A DNA stretch of 64,000 bases from Acetoanaerobium sticklandii (GTDB taxonomy: Bacteria; Bacillota; Clostridia; Peptostreptococcales; Filifactoraceae), in assembly GCF_000196455.1 (NCBI RefSeq), contig NC_014614.1:389501-453500 (forward strand), given 5' to 3'. The position numbers and the translations under genes were made by a program. This document shows, one piece after another, positions 54,978 to 62,544 of this stretch. Every line of letters begins with the position of its first letter. Within the stretch, counting starts at the first letter, position 1. Below the pieces are notes generated by a model. The model saw only the letters and a program-made list of their open reading frames with translations, was not told the origin of the DNA and did no database searches.

Positions 54978-56306
54978 ATGATGAGTATTTGGGATGTTTT
55001 GGGGATAGAAGCAACGTCAGAAGAAAAAATAATAAAGCGAGCATATTCTAAAAAACTTAAAGCTTTGGATACTGATATTCATCACAAAGAGTTTATAGAA
55101 TTAAGAGAAGCCTATACTGCTGCGCTAAATCACATAGATTTGGATACTTATGAGTATGAAGAAGAAATTATTAAAACTGAAGGATTAGAAAATGAGTATA
55201 TACAAAATGAAAATGACGACATAAAACATAATGATGAAGTAAATCATGATTTTACTTATGAATCTATAGTAGATGATACTGATTTAGAAATTGATTATGA
55301 GGATTATAAGCATTATCTGTACAAAGAATGTTTAGAAGATAAGCTAGAGAATTTTGAGTTTAGGATGAGTGTGGACTCTTGGATAGAGTATTTTTCTAAT
55401 AGAAATATTAGTGCTAGCTTAGATTATCAAGATTTTATATCGTTGCTTAATTTTATAGAAGAAATGCCAGTGTTGCCTTGTGAAGTATGGCATTTTATAA
55501 AGGAATATGTAGTGGCTCATAATACTTATTCTTCATTACAATATGAAGATGAATATAAAAGAATAACTAATTGTATTATGATAATCGATAGGTTTTTGAG
55601 TTTTTCATTTACAGAAAAATTTGGTAAAAATTTTAGTTCAAATCAAAATATTGAGGGTTTGTATGAGAAGATATCAGAGCTCCATTTAAGTATTAACAAC
55701 TGTGATTTTGAAAAAGCAAAAAGTATTTATTTAGAAATTAAAGATAATGGATACTTAGGATATTGGAGCGAAAGAATATTAAAAGCTGAAGTAAATGTAA
55801 ATTTAGTAAGTAGATTTAAGTTTAAGCTATTAATTTCAAAGCTTTTAAAGGACAAAAGTATTGATAAATATATATTACTGTATCTATTTGATTTATTTAT
55901 AGAGAAAGAATTTTTTTGTATTTGTAAAAAGATATTAAAAAAAATGAGAAAAAATAAGGAAAGCAATTTGTATATTATTTTATCAATGAAGCTAGGGTGT
56001 AAGAGAAATAAAAAAAGGGCTACTAGAAGATTGTACAAAAAATATATGAACTTGACTGGTTTAGATTATATTGAAAAGAACCAAGTTGAATTTTTGAAAA
56101 AGTTTGATTTACTTTCAAAACCTAAGTGGCGGGGGTTTTCGTATTTATTTAATAGGATATTAAGGTGGGGAATTATAATTATATACTCTATGGTTGTTAT
56201 ATCAGTTTTAATATCCAATCCATTTATAATTATCATTGCAATTATATATTACTTATATAAATATATTAAAAAGGAGTTTTTTGTTCATGCCAACAATAGG
56301 GATTGA
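54978..56306 (+). CDS. Divergent membrane-anchored J-like protein, partner of the downstream Hsp70
   Basis: 442 residues from ATG 54978, which has GGAG 7 bases upstream; ATG 54966 lacks one. The first ~50 residues follow the J-domain pattern (SIWDVLGIEATSEEKIIKRA, YSKKLKALD, KEFIELREAYTAAL). The HPD tripeptide that stimulates Hsp70 is missing, and the corresponding place reads ALD. A long acidic linker, a helical region of ~250 residues and a C-terminal hydrophobic hairpin (~400-435) follow. E. coli HscC has analogous J partners (DjlB, DjlC) with a C-terminal membrane segment. The stop overlaps the Hsp70 start by 20 bases, strong evidence that the two act together at the membrane. Confidence 0.72.
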   Translation: MMSIWDVLGIEATSEEKIIKRAYSKKLKALDTDIHHKEFIELREAYTAALNHIDLDTYEYEEEIIKTEGLENEYIQNENDDIKHNDEVNHDFTYESIVDDTDLEIDYEDYKHYLYKECLEDKLENFEFRMSVDSWIEYFSNRNISASLDYQDFISLLNFIEEMPVLPCEVWHFIKEYVVAHNTYSSLQYEDEYKRITNCIMIIDRFLSFSFTEKFGKNFSSNQNIEGLYEKISELHLSINNCDFEKAKSIYLEIKDNGYLGYWSERILKAEVNVNLVSRFKFKLLISKLLKDKSIDKYILLYLFDLFIEKEFFCICKKILKKMRKNKESNLYIILSMKLGCKRNKKRATRRLYKKYMNLTGLDYIEKNQVEFLKKFDLLSKPKWRGFSYLFNRILRWGIIIIYSMVVISVLISNPFIIIIAIIYYLYKYIKKEFFVHANNRD

Positions 56307-57975
56307 TTTAGGAACTACAAATAGTTTAGTATCATTTTGGAATGATGGGAAACCACAGCTAATACCAAACAATTATGGCTCTTTTCTTACTCCATCGGCT
56401 ATTGCAATTGACAATGATAATAAAGTATTAGTCGGACAGCCAGCAAAAGAATGGTTAGTAAATAATTCTAATGATGGAGTTATTTGTTTTAAAAGGTTTA
56501 TGGGGACAGAAAAGATATATAATATTAAAGGGCATACATTTTCTCCTACTGAGCTTTCAGCCCTTGTGCTTAGTACATTGAAAGAAGATGCAAAGAACTA
56601 TTTTAATGAAGAAGTAAGTGATGCAATCATAAGTATTCCTGCATATTTTAATGAGTTTCAAAGAACTGCAACTATTAATGCTGGGAAGATGGCTGGGTTA
56701 AATGTAGTTAAATTAATTACTGAACCTACAGCAGCAGCTTTAGCATATGGATTACATAATGCAGATGCCGAAGCGAAATTTATGGTACTGGATTTAGGTG
56801 GAGGCACTTTTGATGTTTCGATTCTGGAAATGTTTGAAGGAGTTATGGAAGTTAGATCTATTGCAGGAGATGTATTTTTAGGTGGAGAAGACTTTAATGA
56901 AGCCATATTCAAAGCTATATGTGAGCAAGAAAATATTGATATAAAATATATATCAGTTTTAGAAGGTGGACAGTTAAAAAAATTGGCAGAGGTTTGTAAG
57001 AAACTTTTATCTGATAAAGAAATTTGTAAGATAGAGTATAATTTTAGAGGAACATCTAGGGTTTTGGAATATAGCCGAAATCAATTTGAAAAGCTAGTAG
57101 CACCATTGATTCTAAGATTGAAAAAGCCCATCGAAAGAGCACTTCGAGATGCAAAGCTAAATACATCAAATATTGATAGCATAATTTTGGTTGGTGGGGC
57201 TACACGTATGCCAATTATTCGTAGTGTCATAGGAGTAATGTTTAGCAAAATACCTTTTGTTACTATTCATCCAGATGAGGCTATAGCTCTTGGGATAGCT
57301 GTTCAAGCTGCTTTGAAAGAAAAAAATGAAGCCGTATCAGAGCTTTTTATGACTGATGTTTGCCCCTATACTTTAGGCATTTCTTCTCTAGATAGTAATG
57401 AAAATGAAAGTATATTTTCGCCTATCTTAGAAAGAAATACTTGTATACCTTGTAGTAAAGTAGGAACTTATTCTACAAGTCATAATAAACAGAAAGAAAT
57501 CAAGATAGAAGTATTTCAAGGTGAAAGTATAGATTTAGTAAATAATTTAAAATTAGGAGAATTTAAAATAAAAGTTCCTCCAAATGACAAAGGAAAAGAA
57601 AAAGTAGATATAAGGTTTACATATGATGGAAATGGTTTGCTCGAAGTTGAGGCAAAAGTTCTTTCTACACAATTAGTAAAATCATATATTATTGAAAAAA
57701 GCCCTGGTTATATGACAGAACAGGAAATTCAGGAAAGATTGAAGAAGCTAAGTTATTTGAAAGTACATCCAAGGGATAAACAAAAAAATATTGCTATATT
57801 GGCAAGGGCTGATAGGCTATACCAAGAATTATTGGGAATAAATAGAGATATAATTGCGGCTCAAGTGAGTAATTTTAAAGAGGTGCTTGATTCTCAAGAT
57901 GAAAGATTGATTCAAGAGGCATATGATGATTTTGAAGGATTTCTTAATAGCTTAGATTCATATAATTTTTTTTAG
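56287..57975 (+). CDS. hscC: Hsp70-family chaperone, HscC-like
   Basis: 562 residues from ATG 56287, with AAAAAGGAG about 10 bases upstream; the frame reaches back to 56236 inside the J-like gene. ATPase motifs are complete: TIGIDLGTTNSLVSFW, the VTEPTAAALAYG equivalent (ITEPTAAALAYGLHNADAEA), VLDLGGGTFDVSILEMFEGV and ILVGGATRMPIIRSVIG. A substrate-binding beta domain (QKEIKIEVFQGESIDLVNNL) and a short helical lid follow. The protein is ~50 residues shorter than DnaK and has no acidic tail, both as in HscC. It probably works with the divergent J-like protein rather than as the general DnaK. Clients are unknown. Confidence 0.85.
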   Translation: MPTIGIDLGTTNSLVSFWNDGKPQLIPNNYGSFLTPSAIAIDNDNKVLVGQPAKEWLVNNSNDGVICFKRFMGTEKIYNIKGHTFSPTELSALVLSTLKEDAKNYFNEEVSDAIISIPAYFNEFQRTATINAGKMAGLNVVKLITEPTAAALAYGLHNADAEAKFMVLDLGGGTFDVSILEMFEGVMEVRSIAGDVFLGGEDFNEAIFKAICEQENIDIKYISVLEGGQLKKLAEVCKKLLSDKEICKIEYNFRGTSRVLEYSRNQFEKLVAPLILRLKKPIERALRDAKLNTSNIDSIILVGGATRMPIIRSVIGVMFSKIPFVTIHPDEAIALGIAVQAALKEKNEAVSELFMTDVCPYTLGISSLDSNENESIFSPILERNTCIPCSKVGTYSTSHNKQKEIKIEVFQGESIDLVNNLKLGEFKIKVPPNDKGKEKVDIRFTYDGNGLLEVEAKVLSTQLVKSYIIEKSPGYMTEQEIQERLKKLSYLKVHPRDKQKNIAILARADRLYQELLGINRDIIAAQVSNFKEVLDSQDERLIQEAYDDFEGFLNSLDSYNFF

Positions 57976-58033
57976 ACTATGATTATAATATACTTGAAAT
58001 AAAGCTAAATTAAAGTCAGAAGACATATATGTT

Positions 58034-58079
58034 ATAGTTCTAGTTACAAATAAATAACTTTGTAACTAGAACTATTTTA
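58034..58079 (+). terminator. Intrinsic terminator after the Hsp70 gene
   Basis: A perfect 17-pair stem, atagttctagttacaaa with tttgtaactagaactat, surrounds an 8-base loop and is followed by TTTTAG. It ends the J-like/Hsp70 pair. Confidence 0.85.
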
Positions 58080-58185
58080 GTTATTGTAGAACAATAATAG
58101 GAAAGTTATAGTTATAATAAGATAGGAAAAGAATAAAAAAGTTTGAATTATGAGATAAGAGACTAAATTAAAGGAGATAATTATT

Positions 58186-59496
58186 GTGGATAAAATTTTT
58201 GATAAGTTTCTAACTAAATTAAATATACGATTGCATAGACTTTATGGAAAAATTCAAAGTTCTATAATGGCTTTTGGTATAAATAAAGGATATTTTGTTA
58301 ATTTTTGCATAGGGTTATTTGCTTTAATAAATCTATTTTATAATGAAAATATATTTGGAATAGAATTTTTAAAGGAGGATTTTTATAAAAAAGTACCAAT
58401 CTTATTTACTATACTTTCAACTGGATTGACTATGATTTATTCAATAATTAAATATTTAAAGACATCAAATGAATATACTATTATACTCGATAGTTATAAT
58501 AAGAAAGAGATAATAGAAAAAATTAAACTAAGTGATAAATATCTTAATAATGGTTACAGGATAAGGACTTTTCATAATGGGAAAACTCAAGAAAAGTTCG
58601 TGATGAGTGACTATATTAATATAATGTTATTGGAACGCAGTACCATAAATATAAATATCATTGACTATAAATTTGAAATAGCAGATGAAATAAAAAGTTT
58701 TGTTCCAAGTATAATGAGGAGAACTTTTTTAAGTGACAAAGTTATATTTAATGGAAAACTTGTAAGAATGGCAAGTGATTTATTTTTAGAGAGTACAGCA
58801 ATAAATATGCAAAAAACAAGATATTTTGAGGGGCAATGTACTAATGAAATTGTATACAAACAGATCAAATCCAATCACTCTATAGAAGAACCTTTTAGAG
58901 GAGAATGTTTAATGCTAAATAAAGACAATGTTTTATTTGACCTAGAGCACAGCTCATGTTCAAATTACATAGGGGCATCAACCTTAGTTGTAGTTAATAG
59001 AAAACATATATTAATTGGTAAACAAGGAGAATACTCAAAAGCTAATTCAGGACGATACGCTCCATCTGGTTCAGGATCAGTTAATTATAAGGATATAAAT
59101 AAAAGTACAGATTTTTACTCACTGATAATTAATGCAATGGAACGCGAATTTTGTGAGGAAAATAATTATAAATTAAATAACAATATTAAAACAATTGTCT
59201 TAGGATATGTTAGATTATTAGAGAGGGGTGGAAAACCTGATTTTTTTGGAATTAGTTTTTTAGATTTAGATTCAGAAGTGATAAATAATGATAAAATAAA
59301 AAAAGAGGAGTTAGGAATTGCTGGGAATAGATTAATAATAGACATAGATATAAATGAAGGGATTGGAAGAACTGTTTTAGAATTTTGTAGGAAGAATATT
59401 TTGGATAATAAAGTCTCAATTCAATTAATGATTCTAGCCGAGTTAATAATAAAATATGAATCAAGGATTTTAGAAATTCTTGAAAAAGAGAATTAA
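58186..59496 (+). CDS. Membrane protein with C-terminal Nudix-like domain
   Basis: 436 residues; GTG start behind AAAGGAGATAATT. Two membrane helices lie at ~36-52 (YFVNFCIGLFALINLFY) and ~70-91 (VPILFTILSTGLTMIYSIIK). A cytosolic middle region of ~165 residues has no recognised family. The C-terminal ~175 residues look Nudix-like: TLVVVNRKHILIGKQ, SGRYAPSGSGSVNY, and the Nudix-box core REFCEE (Arg320, Glu321, Glu324, Glu325). The spacing from the box Gly is stretched by an insertion, so hydrolase activity is uncertain. The segment LGYVRLLERGGKPDFF recurs in the partial protein at 62545-64000. It is 31 bases before mtnA in the same direction and may share its transcript. Confidence 0.65.
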   Translation: MDKIFDKFLTKLNIRLHRLYGKIQSSIMAFGINKGYFVNFCIGLFALINLFYNENIFGIEFLKEDFYKKVPILFTILSTGLTMIYSIIKYLKTSNEYTIILDSYNKKEIIEKIKLSDKYLNNGYRIRTFHNGKTQEKFVMSDYINIMLLERSTININIIDYKFEIADEIKSFVPSIMRRTFLSDKVIFNGKLVRMASDLFLESTAINMQKTRYFEGQCTNEIVYKQIKSNHSIEEPFRGECLMLNKDNVLFDLEHSSCSNYIGASTLVVVNRKHILIGKQGEYSKANSGRYAPSGSGSVNYKDINKSTDFYSLIINAMEREFCEENNYKLNNNIKTIVLGYVRLLERGGKPDFFGISFLDLDSEVINNDKIKKEELGIAGNRLIIDIDINEGIGRTVLEFCRKNILDNKVSIQLMILAELIIKYESRILEILEKEN

Positions 59497-59527
59497 TTTT
59501 TTATATAACTTGGAGGTTTGAATAAAT

Positions 59528-60580
59528 ATGATTAGAAAAGATGAAGGCCTAGGTTTTATCTTAAAATATGAAAATGTAGCTTGGTATGAGGGCGGTAAGG
59601 TAAAGATTCTCGATAGGAGAATTTATCCTACACAGATTAGTTTTGTGACCTGCAGTACGCATGAGGAGGTAGCCAAGGCTATAGCAGATATGGTAACTCA
59701 AAGTGCTGGACCATATACGGCTGCAGGTATGGGAATGGCTCTAGCTGCATATGAAATTAGAAATGAAAGCAAGGAAAAACAGCTTGAGTATCTCGAAAAA
59801 GCTGCATACACACTATCTCACGCTAGACCGACTACTGTAAACAGGATGAAGCTTATTACGAGTGGATGCCTAGAGGTTGCAAGAAAAGCGCTTGATAACG
59901 GAGAGCAAGTTGATGAAAAGATATTTAACTCTACTATAGATTCACTAAATAGAAGATATGAGAATATGGAAGTAGTAGGAAATTACCTAGTTGATATGTT
60001 TCCAAATAAAGGGACAATTATGACTCAATGCTTTGGAGAAACTATTGTAGGTATGATGTTAAAACAAGCAAAAAATAGAAATAAGGATATAAGAGTTATT
60101 GTTCCTGAAACTAGGCCTTATTTTCAAGGAGCAAGGCTAACTGCTAGCGTAAGCCAGGATCAAGGCTTTGATACCACTGTTATCACTGATAATATGCCTG
60201 CTTTTGTTATGAAAACTAATAAGATTGATTTATTTACATCAGCTGCAGATGTGATTTGCCTAGATGGTCATATCACAAACAAAATAGGAACCTATCAGCT
60301 TGCAATCACTGCTAAATATCACGAGGTTCCATACTTTGTGACAGGAATACCAGATATTGATAATCCTACTGTAGATACAGTAAAGATAGAAGAAAGAGAC
60401 CCAGCTTTAGTACTAGAAGCTAGAGGGATAAAAAATACCTTAGATGGAGTAAAGGGCTACTATCCTTCGTTTGATATTACGCCGCCTCACTTAATCAGCG
60501 GAGTAGTTACAAATAAAGGAATATATTCACCTTATGACTTAAAAAGATATTTTAAATCGGATGTAAAAAAATTCTATTAG
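59528..60580 (+). CDS. mtnA: 5-methylthioribose-1-phosphate isomerase
   Basis: 350 residues. A member of the eIF2B-alpha-like isomerase family: AAGMGMALAAYEI near 68, LSHARPTTVNRMKLITSG near 98, FPNKGTIMTQCFGETIVGMM with the catalytic Cys near 165, VPETRPYFQGARLTA, and the late Asp region DVICLDGHITNKIGTYQLAI. It converts 5-methylthioribose 1-phosphate (and 5-deoxyribose 1-phosphate) to the ribulose form. The kinase and aldolase of the same pathway follow directly. GGAGG upstream of the ATG start supports the start. Confidence 0.92.
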   Translation: MIRKDEGLGFILKYENVAWYEGGKVKILDRRIYPTQISFVTCSTHEEVAKAIADMVTQSAGPYTAAGMGMALAAYEIRNESKEKQLEYLEKAAYTLSHARPTTVNRMKLITSGCLEVARKALDNGEQVDEKIFNSTIDSLNRRYENMEVVGNYLVDMFPNKGTIMTQCFGETIVGMMLKQAKNRNKDIRVIVPETRPYFQGARLTASVSQDQGFDTTVITDNMPAFVMKTNKIDLFTSAADVICLDGHITNKIGTYQLAITAKYHEVPYFVTGIPDIDNPTVDTVKIEERDPALVLEARGIKNTLDGVKGYYPSFDITPPHLISGVVTNKGIYSPYDLKRYFKSDVKKFY

Positions 60581-60589
60581 GGGTGACTG

Positions 60590-61810
60590 ATGGATAGATT
60601 TAGTGAGCATTTTAGGATGGATGAAGAAGCTATAAGGGTATATGTAGCTGAAAAGCTCAAGCTTTTTGAAAATATAGAGGATATAAAGGTCAGTGAAATA
60701 GGTGATGGGAATATCAATTATGTTTTTAGAGCTGAGGATATAAAATCAAAGAAGTCTGTAGTTATAAAGCAGGCAGATAAACTGCTTAGAAGCTCTGGAA
60801 GACCTCTTGATGTAGATAGAAACAGAATCGAGGCCGAGGTGCTAAAATTTTATGGAGAGGTTGCAAGCGACTATGTTCCAAAAATTTATCATTATGATGA
60901 AGTAATGTGCGCGCTTACTATGGAAGATATATCTGAATATGAAAACCTAAGACATGGACTTATGAAAAATAAGATATATAAGAACTTTGCTGAGGATATC
61001 ACAACATTCATGGTAAACACTTTGATTTCTACTATGGATATAGTAATGAATCCTTGGAAGAAAAAAGAAGATGTAAAAAAATATATTAATGTAGAACTAT
61101 GTGATATTACTGAAAAATTAGTATTTACAGACCCATACACAAATCATTTTGGAACAAATATTGTGCTTGATGAAAGCAGTGAGTTTGTAAAAAAAGAAAT
61201 TTACAATGATGAAGAGCTAGTATTTGAGGCAGGAAAACTCAAGTATAAGTTTATGAACAATCCTCAGAGCTTACTTCATGGAGACCTTCATAGTGGTTCG
61301 ATTTTTGTGACTGAGTCAAAAACTAAAGTTATAGATCCTGAGTTTGCATTTTATGGACCTATAGGCTATGACCTTGGCAATGTGGTTGGAAATTTATTTT
61401 TTTCTTATATTCATTCAGACATAGTTATGAGTAATGAAGTCGAAAAGAGAGCTTATCTTAATTACCTAGAGACTACTATAGCTGAAATAGTGGAAAAGTT
61501 TACTGAGAAGTTTGGCAGAGCCTATGATGAAAAAGTAATTGACCCTATGGCAAAAAATCCTCTATATAAAAAATGGATGATAGCTAGCATACTAGAGGAT
61601 GCTGCTGGAATGGCTGGAACAGAAGTAATAAGAAGGACAATAGGAGATTCAAAGGTTAAAGAGATTGAATCCATTGAAAGCATAGAAGCTAGAGTGTATA
61701 TGGATAAATTTTTAATTCTTTTAGGAAAGAGCTTAATTAAAGATAGATATAAAATCAAGACAGGCGAGGATTATGTAGCTTTGATAGATAAAATTAAAAA
61801 ATTGATTTAG
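60590..61810 (+). CDS. mtnK: 5-methylthioribose kinase
   Basis: 406 residues. An aminoglycoside-phosphotransferase-fold kinase: IGDGNINYVFRAED near 42, ATP-binding VVIKQADKLLRSSGRPLDVD, catalytic LLHGDLHSGSIFVTE near 228 and metal-binding VIDPEFAFYGPIGYDLGNVV near 248. It phosphorylates 5-methylthioribose, and in known DHAP-shunt organisms also 5-deoxyribose, at C1 using ATP. Length and motifs match MtnK throughout. It starts 9 bases after mtnA with GGGGTGA upstream. Confidence 0.93.
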   Translation: MDRFSEHFRMDEEAIRVYVAEKLKLFENIEDIKVSEIGDGNINYVFRAEDIKSKKSVVIKQADKLLRSSGRPLDVDRNRIEAEVLKFYGEVASDYVPKIYHYDEVMCALTMEDISEYENLRHGLMKNKIYKNFAEDITTFMVNTLISTMDIVMNPWKKKEDVKKYINVELCDITEKLVFTDPYTNHFGTNIVLDESSEFVKKEIYNDEELVFEAGKLKYKFMNNPQSLLHGDLHSGSIFVTESKTKVIDPEFAFYGPIGYDLGNVVGNLFFSYIHSDIVMSNEVEKRAYLNYLETTIAEIVEKFTEKFGRAYDEKVIDPMAKNPLYKKWMIASILEDAAGMAGTEVIRRTIGDSKVKEIESIESIEARVYMDKFLILLGKSLIKDRYKIKTGEDYVALIDKIKKLI

Positions 61811-61818
61811 GGGAACAG

Positions 61819-62469
61819 GTGAATATAAAGATGATGGAATATGAAAAAGAGCAAGTCGTAAGGTATGGGAAAAAGCTAATTGATAGGAGACTAACTACAG
61901 GCTCTGGAGGGAATATCAGTGTATATAACAGAGAGCAGAATCTAGTTGCTATAAGTCCAAGTGGGCTTGATTACTATGAAACTACACCTGAAGATATAGT
62001 AATCCTAGATATCGATGGCAACCTAGTGGAAGGAAAGAATAGACCATCGAGTGAAGCAGGTATGCACTTAGCATTTTATAAAAATAGAGCTGACGTAAGC
62101 GGGATAGTGCATACGCATTCTAAATTTGCAACAGCAATAGCTTGCATGGGGTGGGAGCTTCCTGCTGTACATTACCTAATAGGAATGGCTGGGCATAGAG
62201 TAAAATGCACCGGATATGCCACTTATGGCTCTGATGAACTAGCTAAAAAAGCTCTTGAGACAATAGGAGACTCAAACGCTGTTCTTCTCGCAAATCACGG
62301 ACTTATTGCTCTAGGGGAAGATGTTGACAGAGCTTTTTCTACAGCTGAGCATTTGGAATTTGTCTCAGAGGTTTATTACCTTACAAAAACCTTAGGAACA
62401 CCAAATATTTTAAGTGATGAAAATATGGACGAGGTAATGAAGAAATTTGGAACATTTAGATATAGATAA
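61819..62469 (+). CDS. ald2: Class II aldolase, probable 5-methylthioribulose-/5-deoxyribulose-1-phosphate aldolase
   Basis: 216 residues from GTG 61819; ATG 61831 is an alternative start. The class II (zinc) aldolase motifs are TTGSGGNISVYNREQNLVAI, the base Glu in RPSSEAGMHLAFY, the zinc ligands in GIVHTHSKFATAIA (His-x-His) and LLANHGLIALG. With MtnK and MtnA it forms the DHAP shunt known from Rhodospirillum rubrum and extraintestinal E. coli, in which methylthioribulose or deoxyribulose 1-phosphate is split to DHAP and an aldehyde. Fuculose-type aldolases are close relatives, so the assignment leans on the operon. It follows mtnK by 8 bases. Confidence 0.88.
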   Translation: MNIKMMEYEKEQVVRYGKKLIDRRLTTGSGGNISVYNREQNLVAISPSGLDYYETTPEDIVILDIDGNLVEGKNRPSSEAGMHLAFYKNRADVSGIVHTHSKFATAIACMGWELPAVHYLIGMAGHRVKCTGYATYGSDELAKKALETIGDSNAVLLANHGLIALGEDVDRAFSTAEHLEFVSEVYYLTKTLGTPNILSDENMDEVMKKFGTFRYR

Positions 62470-62496
62470 ATATACATTAGAAATAATTTAGATAAG

Positions 62497-62527
62497 AAAT
62501 ATACTTCTTGAAAAAAAAAGTATATTT
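62497..62527 (+). terminator. Weak terminator-like hairpin after the aldolase gene
   Basis: aaatatactt (62497-62506) pairs with aagtatattt (62518-62527) around an A-rich loop. The stem is AT-only and the T-tail is short; readthrough into the next gene 76 bases on is likely. Confidence 0.4.
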
Positions 62528-62544
62528 TATGGGGAGGAGAAGTT

